In this document: in pieces, positions 27,892 through 35,271 of the stretch | Layout of the letters: every line of letters begins with the position of its first letter | Position numbering within the stretch: position 1 is the stretch's first letter | From: Flavobacterium dankookense | GTDB taxonomy: Bacteria > Bacteroidota > Bacteroidia > Flavobacteriales > Flavobacteriaceae | Length of the DNA stretch: 64,000 nt | Direction: 5' to 3' | Assembly: GCF_004362665.1 (NCBI RefSeq) | Contig: NZ_SNXR01000015.1 | Coordinates: 264,945 to 328,944, forward strand | Translations under genes and position numbers: made by a program | Notes under the pieces: generated by a model | Told to the model about the DNA's origin: nothing | Databases searched by the model: none | What the model saw: only the letters and a program-made list of their open reading frames with translations

Positions 27892-29538
27892 CTATTCTCC
27901 AATCAAAACTCCCGAAATATTCCAAGAACTAAAACTCGTTCCTTCGGGTAAGCCTTGTGGAATTTTGATTTGAATATCATGTGTTCCAACTTCCAAATCA
28001 CCCAAATCGATATAAATTGGAAACGTTACCATTCCTGGACACCAATTCGAGCGACTATAATCTGACGATGATAATCCATTTGGAAAATTTCCCGAAGCTG
28101 GATTATACAATCGATACGAACCACAATCCTGTCGCCAAGGCGTAAAGCTGAAAGTTTCTTTTCCGTCTAAATAAATAGAATTCTTTTTCGGAACAAATTC
28201 GTCGCCGTTTTCCCAACCGCCATGTCCAGTTGTAACATATCGTAGTTTAGCTTTTTTCATAGGTTTGTCGAGCGTGAAATTGACCTCAAGACCTTTTTCG
28301 TTGCTGAACATCGTGCCATATTCTTGTCCAGCCATTTCCATTACATTATTGGTGCAAAATAGCGGCAAAATTTCTTTAGCTTTTGCTGAACTTTCCTCAG
28401 GATGAATAGTAATATTTGCCAAAACTTTGTGTCCGCCTTTGTCATAATTGCCAATATTGATGCCAATCCAAACTTCTTTTCCACTTATTAGATTTGCCAA
28501 ATCCGAAATGTCCTGACGATACATCACTTTGTCATGCCAAATTTTATCTTTTAACTCCAAATAATTATATTGCTTAATTCCAAAAGGAGTGAAGAAACGC
28601 ATCATTTCCACAATTGGATTGTAGTTTTTTGTAGCAACAACACCTTGATACTCTTTTCCATTTCCATTAGAATAAATAGGTAAAGATTTCACACCATTAT
28701 TCAAACCGTTTAAAAATGAAAGTTCTTTATCAGTAGGAATGATAAAAAACGAACCAGTTCTGTCATAAGCATCGCCATTGGATTGTTCGGTTACATCAGC
28801 AAAAATTTGACTTCCCGATTTTATAGCGGGAAATTTTACTTTTCTAACCGCAATTGTTCCATTGGCAAATCGTAAAATACTATCATTCGATATAGATTCG
28901 CTAGAAAAGTTGATAATTTGGTCTTTAAAAATTTCAATCGTAGTAAATCGACTTTTCCAAACCAAATCTTTATAAGTTAAAACATCAACATTCTTTTTTG
29001 GAAGCGAAACGACCGGAAATGCTTTGATTTTTTCCACTTTGGTTGCGGCAATAACAAAGTTTCCGTTGCGAACCATTTCGAGTACTAATCCAAGATTTTG
29101 TCCCAAAATAGTTGGCGCACCATTTACTTTTAAGTCTTCAGTGTACCAAAGTTCAATCGTGTTGGAATTGATAATCGTTTTAGCTTTTTTACAATGGTAA
29201 CCTAATATTTTTTTGGTTTCCGATAGAAATTCAAAATTTTGTTTTTTTAATGATGTGCTATCTTTTGTGGAAACAATTTCTTTTTCATTCAAATTGGTCA
29301 TTTGCTGAAAGAAATTATTGTTTCGGTTAATGAAAGTCTGCTCAAAAGGGAATTCACTTTTTTTATTTATGATTCTATCAGAACTAATTAATGATTGACT
29401 ACTATTGGTAAAAACCCATATAGCATCTTGATTTTCAATCAAATTTCCGTTTGAACTTCTTTGATAAGTGATTTTATATTCTTGCGAAAAACTGGACTTA
29501 AAAATAAAAATCAAACTAATGATTAGGAATTTTTTCAT
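27892..29538 (-). CDS. PNGase F-like peptide N-glycosidase with GLPGLI-like N-terminal domain
   Basis: A signal peptide (ending SFSQ) is followed by about 170 residues resembling GLPGLI-family proteins (ITYQRSSNG...ETKKILGYHCKKAKTII...NLGLVLEM). The rest matches PNGase F, which removes N-glycans from asparagine: SNGDAYDRTGSFF is the likely counterpart of the CDEWDR strand and places the catalytic Asp at residue 259. The C-terminal half has GHGGWENGDEFVPKKN, WRQDCGSYRLYNP, GLSSSDYSRSNWCPG and YIDLGDLEVGTH. The WCPG motif is diagnostic. PNGase F II-type enzymes also carry an extra N-terminal domain, so this could be that architecture. It is probably secreted to the periplasm or beyond and used to deglycosylate host or environmental glycoproteins. 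Confidence 0.82.
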   Translation of the reverse strand: MKKFLIISLIFIFKSSFSQEYKITYQRSSNGNLIENQDAIWVFTNSSQSLISSDRIINKKSEFPFEQTFINRNNNFFQQMTNLNEKEIVSTKDSTSLKKQNFEFLSETKKILGYHCKKAKTIINSNTIELWYTEDLKVNGAPTILGQNLGLVLEMVRNGNFVIAATKVEKIKAFPVVSLPKKNVDVLTYKDLVWKSRFTTIEIFKDQIINFSSESISNDSILRFANGTIAVRKVKFPAIKSGSQIFADVTEQSNGDAYDRTGSFFIIPTDKELSFLNGLNNGVKSLPIYSNGNGKEYQGVVATKNYNPIVEMMRFFTPFGIKQYNYLELKDKIWHDKVMYRQDISDLANLISGKEVWIGINIGNYDKGGHKVLANITIHPEESSAKAKEILPLFCTNNVMEMAGQEYGTMFSNEKGLEVNFTLDKPMKKAKLRYVTTGHGGWENGDEFVPKKNSIYLDGKETFSFTPWRQDCGSYRLYNPASGNFPNGLSSSDYSRSNWCPGMVTFPIYIDLGDLEVGTHDIQIKIPQGLPEGTSFSSWNISGVLIGE

Positions 29539-29546
29539 AAATAATT

Positions 29547-29576
29547 TTGAGTATAAAGGTAAATTTCTTACTTTTG
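29547..29576 (+). promoter_or_regulatory. Consensus promoter of the DUF2851-PspC-HHH operon
   Basis: TTG (29547-29549) and TACTTTTG (29569-29576) are exactly 19 bases apart. The -7 box ends 17 bases before the GTG start. Confidence 0.8.
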
Positions 29577-29593
29577 ATTTTTATTGATAATTT

Positions 29594-30862
29594 GTGAAAG
29601 AAGATTTTCTACATTATGTATGGCAATATAAGAAGTTTGATTTTTCAAACCTAAAAACTTGTGCTGGAGATTCAGTTATAATTGTTAATTCAGGACAGTA
29701 TTTACAACTTGCTGGACCTGATTTTTTTAATGCTCAAATAATTTTGAACGAACAAAAATGGGCTGGAAACGTAGAAATTCATTTAAAATCTTCCGATTGG
29801 TACTTACATCAACATGAAAATGATACTGCATATGATAATGTAATTCTCCACGTAGTATGGGAAAACGATGTGCCAATTTTTAGAAAAGATAATAATGAAA
29901 TCCCAACATTGGAACTCAAAAATTATGTTTATAAAGAAGTTTTGGAGAATTATTTGAAGCTGAAAACTCAAAAATCATGGATTTATTGTGAAAATCAAAT
30001 TAAAACGATTGATGATTTTGCGCTGCAAAATTGGCAAGAACGATTGTTTTTTGAACGATTAGAACGAAAAGAAATTCCAATTTTGGCATTGTTAAAAGAA
30101 ACAGAAAATGATTGGGAAGCTGTTTTGTTTTGTATGTTAGCTAAAAATTTTGGTTTAAATACCAACGGAGAAGCTTTTTTAAAAATAGCCAAGTCAATTC
30201 CGTTTTCAGTCATTAGAAAAGAAAGTTTTGAAATAGAAAATTTGGAAGCAGTATTATTTGGAATGTCTGATTTGATTCCACTTGAAGCAGAAGATAATTA
30301 TGCAAAAGATATTCAAAAAAGATTTGATTATTGTCTTCAAAAATACCAGTTTCAAAAAAAAATAAATCCGCAAGTTCAATTTTTTAAGCATCGACCAGAT
30401 AATTTTCCAACCATTCGATTGGCTCAGTTAGCAATGTTATATAATACGTATCAAAATTTATTTTCAAAAATTATGGCTATAACAAAAACGGACGATTTCT
30501 ATAAACTATTTGATATTTCAGTTTCAAATTATTGGCAAACACATTATCAATTTGATAAAGTAAGTGCTAAGAAGAAAAAGAAGTTTTCAAAGTCTTTTAT
30601 TGATTTACTCATCATAAATACGATTGTTCCAATTCAATTTTCGTATGCAAAAAGTCAAGGAAAAGAAATCACAGAGGTTATTTTAAATATTATGAATTCC
30701 ATACAGTTTGAAAAAAATAGCATCGTTGAAAAGTTTGCTTTCTTTGGTATTAAATCACAAAATGCTTTTGAAACACAATCATTATTACAATTGAAAAACG
30801 AATATTGTAATCAGGGTAAATGTTTGAATTGTGCTATTGGAATTCAACTTTTAAAAAATTAA
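29594..30862 (+). CDS. DUF2851 family protein
   Basis: The start is GTG (KEDFLHYVWQYKKFD), supported by the consensus promoter just upstream. The protein shows the conserved DUF2851 segments: LAGPDFFNAQIIL, WAGNVEIHLKSSDWYLHQH, and YDNVILHVVWENDVPIFR. The C-terminus has a Cys-rich tail (YCNQGKCLNCAIGIQLL), which may bind metal. The family is widespread in Bacteroidota and its function is unknown; a nuclease-like fold has been suggested for the conserved N-terminal motifs, but I cannot support that here. Three bases separate it from the PspC gene, so they are co-transcribed. Confidence 0.88.
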   Translation: MKEDFLHYVWQYKKFDFSNLKTCAGDSVIIVNSGQYLQLAGPDFFNAQIILNEQKWAGNVEIHLKSSDWYLHQHENDTAYDNVILHVVWENDVPIFRKDNNEIPTLELKNYVYKEVLENYLKLKTQKSWIYCENQIKTIDDFALQNWQERLFFERLERKEIPILALLKETENDWEAVLFCMLAKNFGLNTNGEAFLKIAKSIPFSVIRKESFEIENLEAVLFGMSDLIPLEAEDNYAKDIQKRFDYCLQKYQFQKKINPQVQFFKHRPDNFPTIRLAQLAMLYNTYQNLFSKIMAITKTDDFYKLFDISVSNYWQTHYQFDKVSAKKKKKFSKSFIDLLIINTIVPIQFSYAKSQGKEITEVILNIMNSIQFEKNSIVEKFAFFGIKSQNAFETQSLLQLKNEYCNQGKCLNCAIGIQLLKN

Positions 30863-30865
30863 ATT

Positions 30866-31093
30866 ATGTCACCAATAATAAAATTAAAATACTTCTTTGA
30901 GAAACACGGTTTTCACGTTTCTTCTCGCTTGGCCGATAAACTAGGAATGCGAGCTTCAAATGTTCGATTGTTTTTTATCTACATCACTTTTGTAACCGCG
31001 GGTTTGTGGTTTGGCGTATATCTAACATTGGCGTTTTGGATACGATTAAAAGATTTAATCAGAGGCAAAAGAACTTCCGTTTTTGACTTATGA
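30866..31093 (+). CDS. PspC domain membrane protein
   Basis: This short PspC-type protein (75 aa) has the family pattern GFHVSSRLADKLGMRASNVRLFFIYITFVTAG followed by one or two membrane segments (about residues 35-60) and a basic tail. PspC proteins sense or signal envelope stress in other bacteria; the flavobacterial members are little studied. It overlaps the next gene by 4 bases (ATGA). Confidence 0.85.
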   Translation: MSPIIKLKYFFEKHGFHVSSRLADKLGMRASNVRLFFIYITFVTAGLWFGVYLTLAFWIRLKDLIRGKRTSVFDL

Positions 31094-31971
31094 ACACTCA
31101 AGACTCCTTTCTACAAACCCTACTAAGTTATTCTAAAAGTCAACGAATTGGAATAATTATGTTGTTTTTATTGATTTTTATTTGCCAACTAATCTACTTT
31201 TTTTTCAATTTTAAATCAGTTGAAAACAATGTTAGTGAAAAAGAAAAATGGCTGTCGTATCAAAAAGAAATCGATAGTTTAAAATTGCTAAAGTCAAATT
31301 ATAAACCAACCATTTATCCTTTTAATCCAAACTTCATTACCGATTTTAAAGGCTATAAACTTGGAATGTCCGTAGCAGAGATAGATAGATTATTAGCTTT
31401 TAGAAAGCAAAATAAATTTGTAAATTCAGCTAAAGAATTTCAACAAGTAACCCAAGTTTCGGACAGTTTGTTAAACGCGATTTCACCTTATTTCAAATTT
31501 CCTGATTGGGTAAAAAACAAAAAGAATTTTTCCAATTCGTTTGAGAAAAAAGATTTTTCAAAAACCGAAAAGAAAATCATTTTAGATATAAATCTAGCAA
31601 CGCAAGAAGATTTGATGAAAGTTTACGGAATAGGCGAAGGATTATCTAAAAGAATTTTAGAACAAAAAGAAAAGTTTGGCGCTTTTGTCAGCATGGAACA
31701 AATGACTGATGTCTGGGGTTTATCTCCCGAAGTTATTGACAATTTGAATAAAAGTTTTTTTGTAAAAAATACAACAAGCCTAAAAAAGATTAAAATCAAT
31801 TCAGCTACTATCAAAGAGTTATCTCAGTTTCCCTATTTTAGATATGCTCTAGCCAAAGAGATAGTAACATATCGAAGTATGAACAATGATATAAAAATTG
31901 AGGATTTAGCAAAAATTAAAGGATTTCCTGTTGAAAAAATAAAAATAATTGCCTTATATTTGGAATTCTAA
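31090..31971 (+). CDS. Membrane-anchored helix-hairpin-helix protein (ComEA-like)
   Basis: An N-terminal membrane anchor (about residues 20-39, IGIIMLFLLIFICQLIYFFF) is followed by helix-hairpin-helix motifs: ILDINLATQEDLMKVYGIGEGLSKRILEQKEKFG (about 166-200) and INSATIKELSQFPYFRYALAKEIVTYRS (about 238-266). An additional divergent copy lies near residue 90. ComEA-type proteins bind DNA during uptake. In Bacteroidota these helix-hairpin-helix proteins are common, but a competence role is unproven. Confidence 0.82.
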   Translation: MNTQDSFLQTLLSYSKSQRIGIIMLFLLIFICQLIYFFFNFKSVENNVSEKEKWLSYQKEIDSLKLLKSNYKPTIYPFNPNFITDFKGYKLGMSVAEIDRLLAFRKQNKFVNSAKEFQQVTQVSDSLLNAISPYFKFPDWVKNKKNFSNSFEKKDFSKTEKKIILDINLATQEDLMKVYGIGEGLSKRILEQKEKFGAFVSMEQMTDVWGLSPEVIDNLNKSFFVKNTTSLKKIKINSATIKELSQFPYFRYALAKEIVTYRSMNNDIKIEDLAKIKGFPVEKIKIIALYLEF

Positions 31972-32001
31972 AAAAATAGAATAAAAATCAGCATTATTTA
32001 T

Positions 32002-33171
32002 ATGAATTCATCATACTTTACAGAAGAACACGAATTATTTAGAAAGAGTTTACAAGATTTTTTGCGAGTTGAAGTAGTGCCACACATCGAAAAATGGGAA
32101 AAAACGGGTACGATAGAACGCTTCATCTGGAAAAAATTTGGTGAAATGGGCTTTTTCGGGATTGCCTATCCCGAAGCCTATGGCGGATTGAATTTGGATT
32201 TGTTTTATACTGTTATATTTTTAGAAGAACTCCAAAAAATAAAATCTTCTGGTTTTGCAGCCGCAATGTGGGCACATTCTTATCTAGCAATGACACATCT
32301 AAACGCAGAAGGAGACGAGCGCATAAAACAAGACTACTTAGCAACCAGTATTTCTGGTGAAAAAATTGGAGCATTATGTATCACTGAACCTTTTGGCGGA
32401 AGTGATGTGGCTGGAATGAAAACCACCGCAGTAAAAAATGGCGATAAATACATAATCAACGGTTCCAAAACATTCATAACCAATGGTGTTTATGCTGATT
32501 ATTATGTAGTTGCTGCAAAAACATCACCTGAATTAGGAAATAAAGGAATTAGCATATTTCTGATGGATACCAATTTGAAAGGAATAACAGCAACCAAATT
32601 GGATAAATTAGGATGGCGTGCTTCAGATACAGCCGAAATATCATTCGATAATGTAGAAATTCCGCTAGAAAACCTGATGGGCGAAGAGGGAAAAGGATTT
32701 CCATACATCATGCAACATTTTGCTTTAGAACGATTAATCATGGCAATCAATGCACACGCTAGAGCCGAATATGCCATAGATTACACCATAAATTACATGT
32801 CAGAACGTGAAGCATTTGGCACAACAATAAATAAATTCCAAGCACTAAGACACACTATGGTCGAACATGCAACTGACGTTGAACATTGTAAAATATTCAA
32901 TTATGCAGCCGTAGACAGATTAAACAAAGGTGAATATGTTGTCAAAGAAGCAACTATGGCAAAACTTAAATCAACCAAAGTAGCCGATGAAACCATCTAC
33001 AGTTGCCTTCAAATGCTTGGCGGTTATGGTTACATGGAAGAATACCCTTTGGCACGATTACTTCGCGACAGTCGACTTGGACCAATCGGCGGAGGAACAT
33101 CCGAAATACTAAAGGAAATTTTATCAAAAATGATAATAGACAAACAAAATTATCAGCCAGCAGTCAAGTGA
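32002..33171 (+). CDS. Acyl-CoA dehydrogenase
   Basis: The flavoenzyme oxidises an acyl-CoA to the enoyl-CoA. Family motifs are ALCITEPFGGSDVAGMKTTA (FAD/substrate binding), GSKTFITNG, and FQMLGGYGYMEEYPLARLLRD-like text near the C-terminus. The end reads GPIGGGTSEILKEIL, so Gly stands where short- and medium-chain enzymes have their catalytic Glu. A Glu at residue 243 (HFALERLIM) sits at the place used by long-chain and isovaleryl-CoA dehydrogenases. That points to the LCAD/IVD branch; the substrate remains open. Confidence 0.9.
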   Translation: MNSSYFTEEHELFRKSLQDFLRVEVVPHIEKWEKTGTIERFIWKKFGEMGFFGIAYPEAYGGLNLDLFYTVIFLEELQKIKSSGFAAAMWAHSYLAMTHLNAEGDERIKQDYLATSISGEKIGALCITEPFGGSDVAGMKTTAVKNGDKYIINGSKTFITNGVYADYYVVAAKTSPELGNKGISIFLMDTNLKGITATKLDKLGWRASDTAEISFDNVEIPLENLMGEEGKGFPYIMQHFALERLIMAINAHARAEYAIDYTINYMSEREAFGTTINKFQALRHTMVEHATDVEHCKIFNYAAVDRLNKGEYVVKEATMAKLKSTKVADETIYSCLQMLGGYGYMEEYPLARLLRDSRLGPIGGGTSEILKEILSKMIIDKQNYQPAVK

Positions 33172-33250
33172 TAAATCCAACAAAGATGATAAGAAGCCAA
33201 TCCAGCTATCCACTATTATCTTTTTTATAAAATTATGTTTTTCTAAATAT

Positions 33251-33284
33251 AAAAAAAGGAGCTTCCGTTGGTCGCTCTTTTTTT
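33251..33284 (+). terminator. Terminator of the acyl-CoA dehydrogenase gene
   Basis: A-rich DNA and GAGC pair with GCTC and a run of seven or more T across a loop (TTCCGTTGGTC), with a one-base bulge. Confidence 0.65.
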
Positions 33285-33312
33285 ATATGAAAAACTATAA
33301 TTTCATTAAAAA

Positions 33313-33341
33313 AGGATAACCGTTTCAATCTGGGCTAAAAA
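33313..33341. repeat. Intergenic repeat copy 3 (right arm only)
   Basis: AAGGATAACCGTTTCAATCT and then GGGCTAAAAA matches the right arm of copies 1 and 2. No left arm or palindromic core is visible, so it is either a solo arm or a decayed copy. It lies just upstream of the rpsU promoter. Confidence 0.45.
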
Positions 33342-33379
33342 TAATTAACAAATCACAATTCATAATTCAAAATTATTAT

Positions 33380-33387
33380 TACTTTTG
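33380..33387 (+). promoter_or_regulatory. Probable -7 box of rpsU
   Basis: TACTTTTG fits TAnnTTTG, 31 bases before the ATG. The -33 element is not recognisable. Confidence 0.55.
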
Positions 33388-33402
33388 CACCCACTAAACG
33401 AG

Positions 33403-33410
33403 AGGAGGTG
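33403..33410 (+). promoter_or_regulatory. Extended Shine-Dalgarno sequence of rpsU
   Basis: AGGAGGTG is an 8-base perfect complement of the 16S anti-Shine-Dalgarno core and lies 8 bases before the ATG. The other core genes nearby (tuf, secE, nusG, rplK, rpoB) show no such site. Work in Flavobacterium johnsoniae showed that bS21 helps hide the anti-SD, and that the rpsU mRNA keeps a strong SD for autoregulation. Confidence 0.85.
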
Positions 33411-33418
33411 TCTAAATT

Positions 33419-33613
33419 ATGTTGATTATACCAATTAAAGACGGAGAAAACATTGATAGAGCATTAAAGCGCTACAAGAGAAAATTTGATAAAACTGGAA
33501 CTGTAAGACAACTTAGAGCGCGTCAAGCGTTTACTAAACCATCTGTAGTTAGAAGAGCGCAAGTTCAAAAAGCAGCTTATATTCAAAACTTAAGAGACAA
33601 TGTAGAAGGATAA
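33419..33613 (+). CDS. rpsU: Small ribosomal subunit protein bS21
   Basis: The 64-residue basic protein matches bS21 (MLIIPIKDGENIDRALKRYKRKFDKTGTVRQLRARQAFTKPSV). In Bacteroidota bS21 helps to occlude the 3' end of 16S rRNA, which explains why most genes lack Shine-Dalgarno sites. The exceptional SD in front of it suggests that the gene is translated best when bS21 is scarce, a feedback loop established in a related species. Confidence 0.97.
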   Translation: MLIIPIKDGENIDRALKRYKRKFDKTGTVRQLRARQAFTKPSVVRRAQVQKAAYIQNLRDNVEG

Positions 33614-33633
33614 AAAATCCTTTTAATAATATG

Positions 33634-33680
33634 ACCGTTACATTATAAAGTTTCATAACTTTGATGTAACGGTTTTTTTA
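33634..33680 (+). terminator. Terminator of rpsU overlapping the xerC promoter and start
   Basis: ACCGTTACAT (33634-33643) pairs perfectly with ATGTAACGGT (33664-33673), followed by seven T. The 20-base loop holds a -7 box, and the xerC ATG begins at the last base of the T run. Confidence 0.85.
33656..33663 (+). promoter_or_regulatory. Probable -7 box of xerC inside the terminator loop
   Basis: TAACTTTG fits TAnnTTTG and lies in the hairpin loop, 16 bases before the xerC ATG. The transcript would start in the right arm with a leader of about ten bases. No TTG is found at -33. Confidence 0.5.
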
Positions 33681-34576
33681 TGGAAAATTTTAAAAATAAA
33701 TTTCAAGATTATCTGCAACTAGAGAAAAATTATTCCCAGCACACTTCATTGGCGTATCTTGCTGATCTTAATTTTTTCCATGACTACATTAAAAAAGAAT
33801 TCGAACAAGAAAATTTATTGGAAGTTAATTATTCTCTAATTCGTTCTTGGATAGTATTACTGTCAGATAAAGGAATTTCGAATACGTCAATAAATAGAAA
33901 AATTTCCTCACTAAAAGCGTTTTACAAATTTCTATTAAAAACTAAACAAATAGAATCAAGTCCGCTGCTAAAACACAAAGCATTAAAAACTCAAAAAAAA
34001 CTTCAAATACCCTTTTCAGAAAAAGAACTTGATGCTGTGCTGAATCAGATACCATTCCAAGATGGATTTGAAGGAGTAAGAGATAAATTAATAATAGATT
34101 TGTTTTACTCAACAGGGATTCGAAGAACAGAATTGATCAATTTAAAATTTCAAAACGTTGATTTGTCAAACAATACGATTAAGGTTTTAGGAAAAAGGAA
34201 TAAAGAGAGGTTGATACCAATGCTTCCAAATTTAAAAAATCAAATCAAGAAGTATTTGATAGAAAGATCGGATTTACAATCTATTAGTGACAAAGAGTAT
34301 TTTTTTCTATTGTTAAATGGAGTTAAAATGAACGATTCGTTTGTGTATCGAATAATAAATTATTACTTTAGTAATGTTTCTGAAAAAGTAAAAAAGAGTC
34401 CGCATATATTAAGACACACTTTTGCGACTCATTTGCTTAACAATGGAGCAGATATAAATTCAGTAAAAGAATTATTAGGACATTCAAGTTTAGCATCAAC
34501 ACAAGTATATACAAATAGTAGTTTGTCAGAATTAAAAAAAGTATATAGCAATGCTCATCCAAGGAATGAAAAATAA
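33680..34576 (+). CDS. xerC: Tyrosine recombinase XerC/D family
   Basis: This 298-residue integrase has an N-terminal SAM-like core-binding domain (residues 1-100) and the catalytic domain with all key residues: Arg148 (STGIRRTEL), Lys in GKRNKERLIP, His242 and Arg245 (PHILRHTFATHLL), His268 (LLGHSSL) and the nucleophile Tyr277 (TQVYTN). Size and position (single chromosomal copy beside rpsU and hpf) fit the XerC/D that resolves chromosome dimers at dif, rather than a mobile-element integrase. Whether it is XerC or XerD is not decidable from this window. Confidence 0.88.
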   Translation: MENFKNKFQDYLQLEKNYSQHTSLAYLADLNFFHDYIKKEFEQENLLEVNYSLIRSWIVLLSDKGISNTSINRKISSLKAFYKFLLKTKQIESSPLLKHKALKTQKKLQIPFSEKELDAVLNQIPFQDGFEGVRDKLIIDLFYSTGIRRTELINLKFQNVDLSNNTIKVLGKRNKERLIPMLPNLKNQIKKYLIERSDLQSISDKEYFFLLLNGVKMNDSFVYRIINYYFSNVSEKVKKSPHILRHTFATHLLNNGADINSVKELLGHSSLASTQVYTNSSLSELKKVYSNAHPRNEK

Positions 34577-34609
34577 TTCAAAAAATGTTTAATCAATAAA
34601 AATAGTATT

Positions 34610-34912
34610 ATGAAGGTAAATGTTCATGCGGTAAATTTCACTGTCGACAGAAAATTAGTTGATTTCATTCAAGAAAGATTGATGAAACTTAATAAATATT
34701 ATGACAAAGTTGTCTCTTCTGACGTTTTTTTAAAGGTAGAAAAGACAAGTGAGAAAGAAAATAAAATTGTAGAAGTAAAAATTCATGTACCAGGAGATGA
34801 TTTTATGGTTAAAAAGCAATGCAAAACTTTCGAGGAAGCAGTTGAATTGTCATCAGAATCTCTAGAAAGATTGTTAGTAAAACGCAAAGAAAAAATCAGA
34901 ACACATATTTAA
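34610..34912 (+). CDS. hpf: Ribosome hibernation-promoting factor, HPF/YfiA family
   Basis: The 100-residue protein is the short form of the family (MKVNVHAVNFTVDRKLVDFIQERLMKLNKYYD...EVKIHVPGDDFMVKKQCKTFEEAVELSSESLERLLVKRKEK). It binds between head and body of the 30S subunit and silences ribosomes in stationary phase. The long form's C-terminal dimerisation domain is missing, as usual for short HPF. It lies 33 bases after the recombinase gene and is probably co-transcribed with it. Confidence 0.93.
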   Translation: MKVNVHAVNFTVDRKLVDFIQERLMKLNKYYDKVVSSDVFLKVEKTSEKENKIVEVKIHVPGDDFMVKKQCKTFEEAVELSSESLERLLVKRKEKIRTHI

Positions 34913-34934
34913 ATAATTTTTTTATAAAAATGTT

Positions 34935-34963
34935 TTGATTAAAAGATAAAATCCATACATTTG
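34935..34963 (+). promoter_or_regulatory. Promoter of the tRNA-tuf cluster
   Basis: TTG (34935-34937) and TACATTTG (34956-34963) are 18 bases apart. Transcription should begin within the hairpin that follows. Confidence 0.7.
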
Positions 34964-34965
34964 CA

Positions 34966-34992
34966 GTCCGTTAGAAATAGCGGGCTTTTTTT
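34966..34992 (+). terminator. Leader hairpin with T run between promoter and first tRNA
   Basis: GTCCGTTA-GAAA-TAGCGGGC forms an 8-bp stem with a GAAA tetraloop (two G-T pairs) followed by seven T. It looks like an intrinsic terminator placed at the very start of the tRNA transcript, so it may act as an attenuator or, less likely, end an upstream transcript. Confidence 0.55.
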
Positions 34993-35002
34993 ATTGAATA
35001 AT

Positions 35003-35076
35003 GCCAGCGTAGCTCAGTTGGCTAGAGCAGCTGATTTGTAATCAGCAGGTCGTGGGTTCGAATCCCTCCGCCGGCT
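35003..35076 (+). tRNA. tRNA-Thr (TGT)
   Basis: The cloverleaf is complete: the anticodon stem GCTGA/TCAGC encloses TTTGTAA with anticodon TGT (35037-35039) for ACA. The acceptor stem GCCAGCG/CGCCGGC has one A-C mismatch, and the T arm holds GTGGGTTCGAATCCC. CCA is not encoded. It is first in the tRNA-tuf cluster. Confidence 0.95.
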
Positions 35077-35109
35077 CAAAAAGGCATATTGTTTTTGATA
35101 AAAAAAGTT

Positions 35110-35191
35110 GGGGAGATACTCAAGCGGCCAACGAGGGCGGACTGTAAATCCGCTGACTACGTCTTCGCAGGTTCGAATCCTGCTCTCCCCA
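35110..35191 (+). tRNA. tRNA-Tyr (GTA)
   Basis: The class II tRNA has a long variable arm; GGGGAGA pairs with TCTCCCC and the anticodon stem GCGGA/TCCGC encloses CTGTAAA with anticodon GTA. The T arm holds GCAGGTTCGAATCCTGC. It stands 33 bases after tRNA-Thr. Confidence 0.95.
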
Positions 35192-35241
35192 CAAAAGAAT
35201 TTAGAAAAAAGAATTTGGAAATTTCTAAGTTCTCAATTCTA

Positions 35242-35257
35242 TCCCGAAGTTTCGGGA
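35242..35257. repeat. Short palindrome in the tRNA-Tyr/tRNA-Thr spacer
   Basis: TCCCGAA-GT-TTCGGGA is a perfect 7-bp palindrome. The same TCCCGAA half-core occurs in intergenic repeat copy 1. It sits where a tRNA-Gly gene stands in the classic gene order. Confidence 0.6.
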
Positions 35258-35271
35258 CTGGACTCACAAAA

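Noticed and set aside
33680..34576. Recombinase as integrase of a mobile element
   Set aside because: No attachment-site duplication, phage or plasmid genes are near; the context is a stable housekeeping cluster.
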